Assembly: GCF_001507665.1 (NCBI RefSeq)
Contig: NZ_CP013910.1
Coordinates: 2,727,501 to 2,791,500 of the forward strand
DNA: 64,000 nucleotides
Direction: 5' to 3'
DNA from: Deinococcus actinosclerus
GTDB lineage: Bacteria > Deinococcota > Deinococci > Deinococcales > Deinococcaceae
How positions within the stretch are numbered: the first letter of the stretch is position 1; each line of letters opens with the position of its first letter. A model generated the notes under the pieces. It was not told where the DNA came from, did not search any database, and worked only from the letters and a program-made list of their open reading frames with translations. Below, piece after piece: positions 47,181-58,003 of this stretch. The translations under genes and the position numbers were made by a program.

Positions 47181-48176
47181 ATGACGCAACGCCCCAGTGA
47201 CCGCGCCGCGCAGACCCTGCGCGACCTTGGACTGACCGACGCCCCCCTGAGCGCCCTGGAACGCGAGGACGCGCTGTTCGTGCTGACCCCCGACACGCTG
47301 CTGTACCAGGACGCCGGCGGCACGCGCCGCGTGACCCTGCGCGACCTGACCCGCATCCACAGCGACCAGGAGGGCACCCTGCGCGTCGAGACGCCCGCCG
47401 GGACGGCCCTGACCGCCAGCCTGCTGGGCTTCGATCCGGGCGCGGTGCAGACCTTCTTCGGCGGGGTGCGCGACGCGACTGCCCGCGCCAAGGAGCAGCC
47501 CACCTCGCCCCTGCCGCGGGCGGGCGCGGCGAAGACCTTCGCCCCGGCACCCACCCCGACCCCGGCGGCGACCCCGGCGCCCGGACCGGCCGCCGAGACG
47601 AAGCGCCCCGAGTCCCGACCCGCGCCGGCGCCAGAACCACAGGTCATCCAGTCGCCCGTGCACGCCGAGCCGGCGCCCACGCCCGCCCCGGTGCAGCCCC
47701 CCGCGCCTGCCCCGGCGACGCACGAACGGCCCGCGCCCACGCCGGTCGTGATCTCCTCGTCGGCGTTCTCCCCCACCCGGCCCGAGCCGAAGGGGCCCGA
47801 GCCCAGGGGACCGGAACTGACGAAACCCCAGGACTCCCGCCCCGCGCCGGCCACCAGTGAGCCGGTCACGACCCAGGCGCCGCCTGTGCCTGCGCTGCGC
47901 GGCTCGGCGGGCGCGGCGGCGACCCTGGCGCGGCAGACGGACCTCGCCTCAGGCCTGCCGGGTCGCCTGCGGGTGCTGGGCGCCGTGCTGTTCGTGGGCG
48001 CGGTGGTGCTGGCGATCTTCCAGTTCACGGGCGGCGAGCGCCTCGCGGGCCTGTGGACGCTGCTGGCGGGCGGTGTGGGCACCATCGCGCTGGTGAGTCT
48101 CGCGGACATCGCGCGCCTGCTGGTCAGCCTCGCGCGCGCGCTGGACGCGGGCTCCGGGGTGATGGACGTTGACTGA
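47181..48176 (+). CDS. Pro-rich membrane protein with N-terminal globular domain
   Basis: Not recognised. In the 331-residue product residues 1-105 form a small globular, PH-like beta domain ([25 protein letters not shown]). About residues 115-250 are a Pro/Ala/Glu-rich linker. Two membrane helices ([18 protein letters not shown] and [20 protein letters not shown]) end the protein. AAGGAG lies six bases before ATG. The TATGCT near 47117 could give a leader of about 55 bases. It overlaps lysK by eight bases. Confidence 0.75.
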   Translation: MTQRPSDRAAQTLRDLGLTDAPLSALEREDALFVLTPDTLLYQDAGGTRRVTLRDLTRIHSDQEGTLRVETPAGTALTASLLGFDPGAVQTFFGGVRDATARAKEQPTSPLPRAGAAKTFAPAPTPTPAATPAPGPAAETKRPESRPAPAPEPQVIQSPVHAEPAPTPAPVQPPAPAPATHERPAPTPVVISSSAFSPTRPEPKGPEPRGPELTKPQDSRPAPATSEPVTTQAPPVPALRGSAGAAATLARQTDLASGLPGRLRVLGAVLFVGAVVLAIFQFTGGERLAGLWTLLAGGVGTIALVSLADIARLLVSLARALDAGSGVMDVD

Positions 48177-49266
48177 CCCGCACCTGGAGACGGTGCAGGA
48201 CGCCCGTGACCTGCTGATCGGCGCGGTGGGCATCCCCTCGCTGTCCGGGCAGGAGGGTGAGGTCGCGGCGTTCCTGCGCGACTGGATGGCCACGCGCGGC
48301 TTCGAGGCCCGCGTGGACGAGGCCGGGAACGCGGTGGGCGAGCGCGGCCGCGGCCCGCTGACGGTGGCGCTGCTGGGCCACATGGACACCGTGCCGGGCG
48401 ACATTCCGGTGCGTGTGGACGGGTCGGGCGTGCTGCACGGACGGGGCAGCGTGGACGCCAAGGGGCCGCTGTGCGCGTTCATGGCGGCCGTGGCAACCCT
48501 GCCCGACGAGGCGCTCTCGGCGGCCCGCTTCGTGGTGATCGGCGCGACCGAGGAGGAGGCGCCCAGCAGCCGGGGCGCGCGGCACGTCCGCACAGTGGTG
48601 CAGCCCGACGCCGTGCTGATCGGCGAGCCGAGCGCGTGGGAGGGCCTGACCCTGGGGTACAAGGGGCGGCTGGTCGTGAAGGCGCAGGCCGTCAAGGAGA
48701 ACTTCCATACCGCCGGGGACGGCAGCAGCGCCGGGGACGACCTGACCGAGGCGTGGTTCCGCGTGCGGGCCTGGGCGGCGGGGGCCGGCGAGCCGGGCGG
48801 CGTGTTCGGCGGCGTGCAGGCCACCATTCAGGACCTGGGGGCGGGCACGGACGGCCTGCACCAGCGGGCGTGGGGCACCTTCGGGCTGCGCCTGCCGGTC
48901 AGCGTCTCGCCCGCGCAGGCGGAAGCCGAGATCCGCGCGGCACTGGCCGACCTGGGTGTGGAGCTGACCTTCGTGGGGCACGAGACGGCGGTGCGGCACC
49001 CCAAGGACAACGCGCTGACGCGGGCGTTCCGCGTGGCGATCCGCGCGCAGGGCGGCCAGCCGGTATTCAAGATGAAGACCGGCACGAGCGATATGAACGT
49101 GGTCGCGGGGCACTGGCCCGTTCCGACCCTGGCGTACGGACCGGGCGACAGCGCCCTGGATCACACGCCCGAGGAGCGGCTGGATCTGGCCGAGTACGAC
49201 CGCGCGGTGGCGGTGCTGCGGGACGCGCTGACGCGGCTGGCGCTGGGCGCGGCCAAGGCGGATTAA
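48169..49266 (+). CDS. lysK: [LysW]-lysine hydrolase (M20 peptidase family)
   Basis: LysK releases lysine (or ornithine) from the LysW carrier protein in the alpha-aminoadipate pathway of Thermus/Deinococcus. The 365-residue M20 metallopeptidase shows [57 protein letters not shown] and [16 protein letters not shown], matching LysK rather than generic ArgE. The TTG start at 48169 overlaps the preceding gene by eight bases. No other lys gene is in the window. Confidence 0.88.
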   Translation: MTDPHLETVQDARDLLIGAVGIPSLSGQEGEVAAFLRDWMATRGFEARVDEAGNAVGERGRGPLTVALLGHMDTVPGDIPVRVDGSGVLHGRGSVDAKGPLCAFMAAVATLPDEALSAARFVVIGATEEEAPSSRGARHVRTVVQPDAVLIGEPSAWEGLTLGYKGRLVVKAQAVKENFHTAGDGSSAGDDLTEAWFRVRAWAAGAGEPGGVFGGVQATIQDLGAGTDGLHQRAWGTFGLRLPVSVSPAQAEAEIRAALADLGVELTFVGHETAVRHPKDNALTRAFRVAIRAQGGQPVFKMKTGTSDMNVVAGHWPVPTLAYGPGDSALDHTPEERLDLAEYDRAVAVLRDALTRLALGAAKAD

Positions 49267-49301
49267 AGAGACCTTCACGCGGGTCACCCGGAGGGGCCCG
49301 C

Positions 49302-49385
49302 ATGATCGGGGGCAATGACTCCTCTGCCCTGTCCGCCCCGCCCGTCCCGCCTGCGGGGGCGCTGACGTGGATCCCGTCACGCTGA
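49302..49385 (+). CDS. Possible 27-codon upstream ORF overlapping the anion permease start
   Basis: ATG 49302 is preceded by GGAGGGGC and the frame (MIGGNDSSAL...) ends at TGA 49383-49385, 19 bases inside the permease gene. The permease GTG has no ribosome binding site of its own, so this ORF might deliver ribosomes to it. Coding status is uncertain. Confidence 0.25.
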   Translation: MIGGNDSSALSAPPVPPAGALTWIPSR

Positions 49386-51103
49386 TCCTGATCCTGTTCG
49401 TCGCCGCGCTGGTGCTGTTCGCCACCGAGTGGCTGCCGGTGGACGTCACGGCGCTGGGTCTGCTCTCGGCGCTGCTGCTGTTCGGCCTGCTGACACCCAA
49501 GGAGGCCTTCGCGGGCTTCGGGAGTGACACGGTGCTCACGCTGGCGTCGCTGTTCATCCTGACGCGGGTGCTGCTGCGCGCCGGGGTGATCGAGTGGATC
49601 GGCGCGGCCCTGGCAAGGCGCTCACGCAGCGCCACGGGCACGCTGCGGGCGCTGCTGGGCACCGTGGCGGGCGTCAGCGCCTTCACGAGCAACACCGCCA
49701 CCACCGCCGTGTTCCTGCCGGTCGTGGCGGGCATGGCCCGGCGCGCGGGCATTCCCGCCAGCCGCGCGCTGATGCCGCTGGCGTTCGCGAGCATCCTGGG
49801 AGGCACGATCACCCTGATCGGCACGAGCACGAACCTCGTGGTGTCCGGGGCGCTGCCCGCCACGGGCCAGAAACCGCTGGGCTTCTTCGAACTGGCCTGG
49901 GTGGGCGTCCCCGTGGCGATCGTGGGGCTGGCGTACCTGTTCTTCGTCGCGCCGCGCCTGCTGCCCGCGCGGGACGCGCAGCTGGAGGACTCGCTGCGCG
50001 CGTACCTCGCCGACCTGACGGTCGCGCCCGGCAGCGCGCTGGAGGGCGTCACGCTGCGCGAGAGCGGGCTGGGCCGCGATCACGGCCTGACCGTCGTGGC
50101 GGTGCGCCGCGGCGAGGAGACCGTGTACGCCCCGCCCGCCAGCTTCCGGCTGCTGGAGGGCGACACCCTGACCGTCGAGGGGCCCACCGAACGCATCCTG
50201 GCCGGGAAGAACACGCTGGGCATCGTCAGCAAGAGCGAGCAGAAACTCCAGACCGGCGGGGACGTGCGGCTGGTCGAGGTGGTCGTGATGCCCGGGTCGC
50301 CGCTGCTGGGCCGTACGCTGCGTGAGGCGCGCTTCCGCGAGCGCTACGGCGCGTCCGTGCTGGCGCTGCACCGCCGCGCCCGGCAGGTCGAGCGGCTGGG
50401 CCGCCTGCGGGTGCAGGTGGGGGACGTGCTGCTCGTGCAGGGCGGCGCCGAACGCATCGACGCACTGGGCGACCATCTGGTCGTGCTGGGCGACCTGACC
50501 GAACGCCAGAGCGACCTGCGGCGCGCGCCGCTGGCCGTGCTGCTGTTCGCGGGCGCGGTCCTGCTGGGCGGCCTGGGCGTCGTGCCCCTGGGTGTGGCGG
50601 TCGTGGTGGCCGTCGCCCTGAGCCTCGCCCTGCGCCTGATCACCCCCGAGGAGGCGTACGGCGCGGTCGAGTGGCCCGTCATCGTGCTCGTGGCCTGCAT
50701 GCTGGCCTTCGGCACGGCCTTCGAGGCGACCGGCGCGGCGAAAGTCCTGACCGGCGCGCTGTCCGGCGTGCTCGAACCGCTGGGGCCCTACGGGCTGCTC
50801 GCGGCACTGTTCGTGGTGACGGTCGCCCTGACGCAGCCCATGAGCAACCAGGCGGCGGCGCTCGTGATGCTGCCGCTCGCCATCGGCACCGCCAAGGCGC
50901 TCGGCTACGATCCCCGGCCGTTCATCATCGGGATCACGGTCGCGGCCAGCAACTCGTTCGTGACGCCGCTGGAGCCGTCCTGCATGCTGGTGTACGGCCC
51001 GGGCCGCTACACCTTCCTGGATTTCGTGCGGGTCGGCGCGGGCCTGACGGCAGTGACCTTCGTGGTGTCGCTGCTGATCATCCCGCGCATCTGGCCGTTC
51101 TAG
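49367..51103 (+). CDS. SLC13/ArsB-type anion permease with two RCK_C domains
   Basis: The 578-residue product has about 11 hydrophobic helices in two halves. They contain SNTATTAVFLPV and GTITLIGTSTNLVV, and SNQAAALVMLPLAI and ASNSFVTPLEPSC, the paired hairpin signatures of the SLC13/YfbS family. Between them (about residues 205-390) are two TrkA_C/RCK_C domains with Gly-rich ends. Substrate may be sulfate, phosphate or a dicarboxylate. GTG start without a clear ribosome binding site; translation may be coupled to the small ORF at 49302. Confidence 0.88.
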   Translation: MDPVTLILILFVAALVLFATEWLPVDVTALGLLSALLLFGLLTPKEAFAGFGSDTVLTLASLFILTRVLLRAGVIEWIGAALARRSRSATGTLRALLGTVAGVSAFTSNTATTAVFLPVVAGMARRAGIPASRALMPLAFASILGGTITLIGTSTNLVVSGALPATGQKPLGFFELAWVGVPVAIVGLAYLFFVAPRLLPARDAQLEDSLRAYLADLTVAPGSALEGVTLRESGLGRDHGLTVVAVRRGEETVYAPPASFRLLEGDTLTVEGPTERILAGKNTLGIVSKSEQKLQTGGDVRLVEVVVMPGSPLLGRTLREARFRERYGASVLALHRRARQVERLGRLRVQVGDVLLVQGGAERIDALGDHLVVLGDLTERQSDLRRAPLAVLLFAGAVLLGGLGVVPLGVAVVVAVALSLALRLITPEEAYGAVEWPVIVLVACMLAFGTAFEATGAAKVLTGALSGVLEPLGPYGLLAALFVVTVALTQPMSNQAAALVMLPLAIGTAKALGYDPRPFIIGITVAASNSFVTPLEPSCMLVYGPGRYTFLDFVRVGAGLTAVTFVVSLLIIPRIWPF

Positions 51104-51120
51104 CACCTGTGAAGGCCAGC

Positions 51121-51152
51121 GGGGCACCACCTCTGACGTAGAGGGGTGCCCC
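51121..51152. terminator. Stem-loop terminator
   Basis: GGGGCACC (51121-51128) pairs with GGTGCCCC (51145-51152), with an inner CCTC/GAGG pairing after a single bulge. It lies between the permease and the opposing 52-residue gene. Confidence 0.75.
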
Positions 51153-51167
51153 GTTCAGGTGCCGCGT

Positions 51168-51326
51168 TCAGATGAACAGCGGCGCGTCGGGATCGTCGGG
51201 CAGCGGGCGGTCCTTGCGGGCCAGCAGGGCGGCGGCGGTGCCAATCCCGATGATCGCGCCCAGGGCAATCACGATCAGCGCCCAGGTCAGCGCGTGCGAT
51301 TGGTCAGGATTGCGGTCTGAAGCCAT
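51168..51326 (-). CDS. Small single-helix membrane protein
   Basis: A 52-residue product: a polar N-terminus (MASDRNPDQSHA), one hydrophobic helix (WALIVIALGAIIGIGTAAALL), then a basic stretch and an acidic tail (DDPDAPLFI). No family recognised. TATCCT ends six bases before ATG, a leaderless arrangement, which together with the clean frame and the terminator on its far side supports a real gene. Confidence 0.65.
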   Translation of the reverse strand: MASDRNPDQSHALTWALIVIALGAIIGIGTAAALLARKDRPLPDDPDAPLFI

Positions 51327-51408
51327 GCGCGCAGGATACCAGCCTCCCGCCGGCGCGGCCCTTACACCGCGTTCAGGGTTCCGCGTGGGCGGACGGCCGC
51401 GCCGGCGC

Positions 51409-52692
51409 TCAGTCGTCCCCGGCGGGTTGCTCCAGCCGGCGGGGCAGGCGGGTCCACAGGAGCAGCACAGCGATCAGGCCCAGACCCGCGAGGGTGATCA
51501 GGCCCAGGCGGGGGCCCAGCAGCCAGTCGCGGCTGATCAGGGTGCTGGCGATCAGCGCGCCGGGGGGGCCCATGCCGACGAGCACGAAGGAGTACAGGCT
51601 CATGACCCGCCCGCGCAGCTGATCGGGAATGGTGAGCTGCACGGTGCTGTTGGCGCTGACGAGCAGACTGAGCATGCCGAAGCCGCACGCGGCGAGAACC
51701 GGGAAGGCCAGCGTGGGGCCGGGCGTGAGGGCCAGCAGCACCGCGCTGACGATCAGGATGATCGCGCCGAGGCGCAGGTTGCGCAGCGGGTTGGGTTTGC
51801 TGGCCTGCCACAGCGCGCCGGCCATCGCGCCGATGCCGAACGCGGCCGACAGCGCCCCGAAGGTCGCCTCGCGCGCGCCGAACACCACGCGGGCGTAGTA
51901 GGGGATGATCACGTTGAAGTTCACGATGGTGAGGCTCAGCGCGCCCACGAGCAGCATGACGTTGCGCACGGCGGGTGTGGCGCGCACGTAGCGCAGCCCC
52001 TCCTGCACGTCGCCGAGCATGCTGCCGCGCGGCCCGAAGTCGCGGGCTGGGAAGGGCAGCGTGGCGATCACGTACAGCACCACGAAGAACGACGCGACGT
52101 TCAGGTAGAAGGGCAGCGCCAGCCGCGAGATGTTCTCGGCGTTCCCGCCGGCGAGGAGCGTCACGCCCAGCGCGGCGACCACGCCGAACAGCGCCTGCCC
52201 CAGCGTGCGGCTCACGTTGAACGACAGGCTGTTCAGCGCGACAGCGTTCGGGACGTCGCTCTTGGGCACGAAGTCCACGACCATGCTCTGGCGGGCGGGC
52301 ATGTCGAAGGCGTTCGCGGTGCCGCTGATGAACGCGATCAGCATGACGAGCGGCAGGGTCACGACGCCCAGGTGCGTGGTGACGGCCAGCGCGGTCGCGG
52401 TGCCCAGCAGCGTGAGCTGCGTGGCGAGCAGCACGCGCCGGCGCGGCACGCGGTCAATGACCGCCCCCGCGAACAGCGAGAGCAGCAGGCTGGGCATGAA
52501 CTGCGCGACGGTCACCCAGCCCAGCGCGGCGCTGCTGCCGCCCGAGAGTTCCAGCACGAGGTACTGCTGAGCGGTCGCCTGCATCCAGGACCCGACCAGC
52601 GAGAGCAGCTGCGAGAACCAGTAGCGGCGATAGGCGGGGTGGCGCAGGGCGCTGAAGGTGCGCGTGCCCCACGCGCGGGTGCGGACGATCAC
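51409..52692 (-). CDS. MFS transporter (EntS-like)
   Basis: The 427-residue product is a 12-helix major facilitator of the EntS/DUF894 group: RRYWFSQLLSLVGSWMQATAQQYLV at the N-terminus, AGAVIDRVPRRRVLL (MFS loop 2-3 motif) and DMPARQSMVVDFV. Likely exports a small metabolite or siderophore; substrate unknown. GTG 52692 is chosen because TATGGT ends six bases upstream (leaderless). Divergent from the LysM-NlpC gene. Confidence 0.88.
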   Translation of the reverse strand: MIVRTRAWGTRTFSALRHPAYRRYWFSQLLSLVGSWMQATAQQYLVLELSGGSSAALGWVTVAQFMPSLLLSLFAGAVIDRVPRRRVLLATQLTLLGTATALAVTTHLGVVTLPLVMLIAFISGTANAFDMPARQSMVVDFVPKSDVPNAVALNSLSFNVSRTLGQALFGVVAALGVTLLAGGNAENISRLALPFYLNVASFFVVLYVIATLPFPARDFGPRGSMLGDVQEGLRYVRATPAVRNVMLLVGALSLTIVNFNVIIPYYARVVFGAREATFGALSAAFGIGAMAGALWQASKPNPLRNLRLGAIILIVSAVLLALTPGPTLAFPVLAACGFGMLSLLVSANSTVQLTIPDQLRGRVMSLYSFVLVGMGPPGALIASTLISRDWLLGPRLGLITLAGLGLIAVLLLWTRLPRRLEQPAGDD

Positions 52693-52785
52693 CCGCCCAC
52701 CATACGCCCGCGTGCTGGCCGGGCCGTGTGAGCGTTCGTACCGGCGGGACTGCACGCGGCGGCCCCGGGGCCGGTGGGGGCGTTC

Positions 52786-52814
52786 TTGCACCGAAAGGGA
52801 ACGCGTGTTACGGT
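52786..52814 (+). promoter_or_regulatory. Promoter of the minicistron / NlpC/P60 unit
   Basis: TTGCAC (52786-52791), a 17-base spacer and TACGGT (52809-52814). Transcription should begin close to 52820, which is a GTG codon. Confidence 0.7.
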
Positions 52815-52819
52815 GCGCG

Positions 52820-52855
52820 GTGACCCAGACTTCCTTCACCGCCTTCTCACGGTGA
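52820..52855 (+). CDS. Eleven-codon leaderless minicistron upstream of the NlpC/P60 gene
   Basis: GTG 52820 lies five bases after the -10 element TACGGT. The frame reads VTQTSFTAFSR and stops at 52853-52855 inside the sequence GGTGAGGA, which also acts as the ribosome binding site for the next gene 13 bases on. A coupling or regulatory role is inferred from position only. Confidence 0.4.
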   Translation: MTQTSFTAFSR

Positions 52856-52868
52856 GGACCCTCCATTG

Positions 52869-53870
52869 ATGCCTGAATCCCGTCTCCTGTCCGTCTGTCT
52901 GCTGCTCGGCGCGCTCCTCGTGGGCGGCGCGGGCGCCCAGACGGCCGCCGGTCCGGCCGGGCAGGTCAGCGTGACCGTGCAGCCCGGCGACACCGCCTTC
53001 AGCCTGGCGCGCCGCGCAGGACTGAGCGTGCAGGAACTGCTCACCCTGAATGGACTGAGCAGCCCGGACCTGCGGGTAGGGCAGGTCCTCACGCTGCGCG
53101 TGGTGCCGCTCACCTACGTGGCGCAGCCCGGCGACACGCTCTACGCCCTGGCCCGCCGCTTCGGCGTCAGGGTCGAGGCCCTGCTGGAGGCCAGCGCCCT
53201 GCCCCCCGGCGCGGTGCTGAAGGCCGGGCAGGTCCTGACCCTGCCGGTGGGCGCCACTATGCCGGTGGGAACAAGTGTGCCGGCGGGTGCGAGTGTGCCG
53301 GTGGCGCCGGTTCAGGCGCAGTCGTTCACCCCCCCGGCCCCGGCGGTCGGCGCAGCGGGGGCCGCGTCGCCCTTTCAGCCGCTGACGCCCACCCAGACCG
53401 CCCCGGTTCTCCAGCCCGGCAGCCCCATGCCGCGCTCGCAGACGACCGACACCCCGTCTCCCCTGGCGGGCGCGGGCGACTGGCGCGCCGCCGCCCTGAG
53501 CCTGCTGAACACGCCGTACGTGTTCGGGGGCACCACGCGCGCAGGCACGGACTGCAGCGGGCTGGTACTCCAGGTGTTCACGCCGCTGGGTGTGCCGCTG
53601 CCCCGCACGAGCGCCGAACAGGCCCGTGCGGGGCAGCCCGTGGCGCCCGAGGCGCTCGAGGCGGGCGACCTGGTGTTCTTCGACACCGAGGGCGCGGGGC
53701 GGGTCTCACACGTGGGCATCTACCTGGGCGAGGATCAGTTCATCAGCGCGAACTCGTACCAGGGCCGCGTGACCGTGGATCACCTGCGCGCCGACCGGTA
53801 CTGGGGACCGCGCTTCGTGGGTGCCCGGCGCGTCCTGCCGGGCGCCGCCCCGCTGGCAGTCAACCGCTGA
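52869..53870 (+). CDS. LysM and NlpC/P60 cell-wall hydrolase
   Basis: The secreted peptidoglycan hydrolase (DL-endopeptidase type) has 333 residues. A signal peptide (cleavage near AGAQ) is followed by two LysM domains (VTVQPGDTAFSLARRAGLSV; YVAQPGDTLYALARRFGV), a Pro/Thr linker, and the NlpC/P60 domain with C229 (AGTDCSGLV) and H281 (RVSHVGIYLG). ATG 52869 is used; TTG directly before it (52866) is the alternative. The gene follows a short leaderless ORF. Confidence 0.93.
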   Translation: MPESRLLSVCLLLGALLVGGAGAQTAAGPAGQVSVTVQPGDTAFSLARRAGLSVQELLTLNGLSSPDLRVGQVLTLRVVPLTYVAQPGDTLYALARRFGVRVEALLEASALPPGAVLKAGQVLTLPVGATMPVGTSVPAGASVPVAPVQAQSFTPPAPAVGAAGAASPFQPLTPTQTAPVLQPGSPMPRSQTTDTPSPLAGAGDWRAAALSLLNTPYVFGGTTRAGTDCSGLVLQVFTPLGVPLPRTSAEQARAGQPVAPEALEAGDLVFFDTEGAGRVSHVGIYLGEDQFISANSYQGRVTVDHLRADRYWGPRFVGARRVLPGAAPLAVNR

Positions 53871-53981
53871 CCTTCAGGCCCGGGCCGAATCCGGAGCGGC
53901 CCAGGCCCCCCGCTGGAGATCGGTGCGCGGGGGTGTCCGGGCTCCCCCGGCGGCTGCGCCCACCCCCCAGGCAGTAAGCAG

Positions 53982-54007
53982 CGCACCGGACGGCGGCGTC
54001 CGGTGCG
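53982..54007. terminator. Stem-loop between convergent genes
   Basis: CGCACCGGAC (53982-53991) pairs with GTCCGGTGCG (53998-54007), six-base loop. The 110 bases between the NlpC/P60 stop and this stem are GC-rich with further self-complementary runs and no gene. Confidence 0.75.
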
Positions 54008-54021
54008 GTCAGGGCTGAGGG

Positions 54022-54246
54022 TCAGGCGTCGTCAGCGACGGATTCGTGGTCGAGGATGGAGCGGTACTGTTCGAGGTTTTCGCCCTCGCCCAGTTCACGC
54101 GCGATCTTCTCGATGGCGAGGCGCACGACCTCGCTCTTGCTGATCAGGCGTTCGGGGCTGGACAGTTCGTAGGCGGTGCGGGTCAGCAGGGCGTCCTGCT
54201 CGTCGCTGATCACCACCTGGAGCCGTTTGCGTTCCTTCTTGGGCAT
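54022..54246 (-). CDS. Ribbon-helix-helix (CopG-like) regulator
   Basis: The 74-residue product has the RHH layout: a basic N-terminus and beta strand (KKERKRLQVVISDEQDALL), helix, turn with KSEVVRLAIEKIAREL, then an acidic tail. Such proteins bind DNA as dimers; targets are unknown. It has AGGAG just before ATG. No toxin gene is adjacent, so it is probably not an antitoxin. Confidence 0.82.
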   Translation of the reverse strand: MPKKERKRLQVVISDEQDALLTRTAYELSSPERLISKSEVVRLAIEKIARELGEGENLEQYRSILDHESVADDA

Positions 54247-54438
54247 GCCTCTCCTGAAACGGGGCCACGCCGCGCCGCGCGGGGGCAGTGGTGTGGCCGA
54301 GTCCGTGCAGGCAGCCTATCACGCCTCGGAGAAGCCCCTCAACATGAGCTGCACGTAACCCGGGGCCGCCCCCAGCGCTCATCCACCACGCCGGGGTGAC
54401 CTGTATGGTCAGTATGGACGACCGGTGAGCACGATGTG

Positions 54439-54444
54439 TAACAT
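54439..54444 (+). promoter_or_regulatory. -10 element for the murA leader ORF
   Basis: TAACAT ends six bases before ATG 54451. A weak -35 candidate TGGACG (54415-54420) is 18 bases upstream. This would start the transcript at or next to the ATG of the minicistron. Confidence 0.5.
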
Positions 54445-54450
54445 GCACCC

Positions 54451-54527
54451 ATGCCGCGCGTCGGTCGGCTCACCCCCCTCACCCACCCCGGCGTGGCCCG
54501 CCCGCCCCGCCCGCTGAAAGGAACCCC

Positions 54528-54537
<10 letters not shown>
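54451..54537 (+). CDS. 28-codon leaderless minicistron overlapping murA
   Basis: ATG 54451 sits where a transcript from TAACAT would begin. The frame (MPRVGRLTPL..., Pro/Arg-rich) contains the murA ribosome binding site AAAGGA (54517-54522) and ends at TGA 54535-54537, ten bases inside murA. Ribosomes ending here could restart at the murA ATG. Function of the peptide unknown. Confidence 0.45.
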
Positions 54538-55811
<1,274 letters not shown>

Positions 55812-55832
55812 GGCCCGACTGAGACACAGCGG

Positions 55833-55867
55833 AGCACGCCGCCCCAGGTCAGCCGGGGCGGCGTGCT
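55833..55867. terminator. Strong terminator after murA
   Basis: AGCACGCCGCCCC (55833-55845) pairs with GGGGCGGCGTGCT (55855-55867), a 13-bp perfect stem with a nine-base loop, followed by TCGTTG. Shared with the opposing iron-sulfur gene. Confidence 0.88.
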
Positions 55868-55950
55868 TCGTTGATGGGTCATGGCCGGCCGGTGGGCCGC
55901 GCTGAGGCCGCCCACGTCCGGGCACCCCCCATGCCGCCCAGCCTTTGCAT

Positions 55951-56964
<1,014 letters not shown>

Positions 56965-56973
56965 GCGCGGAGT

Positions 56974-57396
56974 CTACGCGCCCGGCGTGGGCGGGCGCCG
57001 GGTGGGAATCTTCATTGTGATGTAGGCCACGCCCGCCAGCCCCACCAGCACCCACGCCACCTGCCCGATCAGGACGGGAATGCGCCCCACGCTGAAGGCC
57101 ACCGCCGCCACGATGCACAGGCAGGCGATCCATTTGGCCCGCAGCGGCATGCCCAGCCCCGCGCGGTAGTCGCGCACCAGCGCGCCGACGACGGGCCGTG
57201 ACAGCAGCCACGCCTCCCACCGGGGGTCGCCCCGGGAGAACGCGGCGGCGGCCAGCACGAACCACACCGTGCCGGGAAAGCCGGGCAGGATCAGGCCCAG
57301 CACGCCCAGTCCGGTCAGCAGGAACCCGGCGGCCACCCACAGCGGGCGGCGGCGGGGCGGCGCGTCGGGACGCGGGGCGGGGTCGGGGGCGGTCAT
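56974..57396 (-). CDS. YbaN family (DUF454) membrane protein
   Basis: The 140-residue product has three to four helices and the family pattern GLGVLGLILPGFPGTVWFVLAAAAFSRGDPRWEAWLL, quoted here only in part: LGLILPGFPGT and AFSRGDPRWEAWL. Function unknown. TACGCT ends seven bases before ATG (leaderless). It ends ten bases before the iron-sulfur gene start, so both may share a transcript as well. Confidence 0.88.
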   Translation of the reverse strand: MTAPDPAPRPDAPPRRRPLWVAAGFLLTGLGVLGLILPGFPGTVWFVLAAAAFSRGDPRWEAWLLSRPVVGALVRDYRAGLGMPLRAKWIACLCIVAAVAFSVGRIPVLIGQVAWVLVGLAGVAYITMKIPTRRPPTPGA

Positions 57397-57437
57397 GCCC
57401 GGCAGCGTACCGCGTGGCGCGCCCCCGGGTGTCCCCG

Positions 57438-57968
57438 TCAGGCCGGGAGGATCAGGATGCCGTCCTCGTCGGCGTGCACGGCGTCGCCGGGGTGGATGGT
57501 CACGCCCGCGAGGGTGACGGGCACGTCGCGTTCGCCGAGGCGCTCCTTGCCGCTGCGGCGCGGGTGGGCTGCCAGGGCGCGCACGCCGAGGTTCAGCTGG
57601 GCGAGTTCGCTGGTGTCGCGCACGCAGCCGTTCACGATCACGCCCGCCCAGCCCCCCGTGACGGCCAGTTCACCCAGTTCCCCGCCCAGCAGCGCGCAGT
57701 CCAGCGCCCCGCCGGCGTCCACGACGAGGACGCGGCCCTCGCCGGGCTGAGCGAGCACCTCGCGCACCAGCGGGTTGTGGCCGGGCACGCGCAGGGTCAC
57801 GGCTGGGCCGTTGAAGCGCGGGCGGCCCCCGAATTCCCGGAACACGGGGGCGAGGATGGGCGCGTCGGGCCGCAGGTCGCTGAGGTCCGTGACGGGCAGG
57901 TCCTCGGTGGGCAGCGTCTCGGTGGGCAGGTCCAGCTCCGGGGTGGTGTCACTGGTTGTGCGGGTCAT
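57438..57968 (-). CDS. rraA: RraA-family protein (RNase E regulator / aldolase-like)
   Basis: The 176-residue product has the RraA core: [40 protein letters not shown] and [14 protein letters not shown], with the Arg-Asp pair that binds metal and substrate in the aldolase members. The ending [13 protein letters not shown] is typical. It may inhibit ribonucleases or act as a 4-hydroxy-4-methyl-2-oxoglutarate aldolase; sequence alone does not decide. TGTACT ends five bases before ATG. Confidence 0.88.
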   Translation of the reverse strand: MTRTTSDTTPELDLPTETLPTEDLPVTDLSDLRPDAPILAPVFREFGGRPRFNGPAVTLRVPGHNPLVREVLAQPGEGRVLVVDAGGALDCALLGGELGELAVTGGWAGVIVNGCVRDTSELAQLNLGVRALAAHPRRSGKERLGERDVPVTLAGVTIHPGDAVHADEDGILILPA

Positions 57969-58003
57969 GCCGCAGTACAGCAGCCTCCCGGCAGGCGGGG
58001 TGT

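Noticed and set aside
54022..54246. Ribbon-helix-helix protein as antitoxin of a toxin-antitoxin pair
   Set aside because: No small toxin-like gene lies next to it on the same strand.
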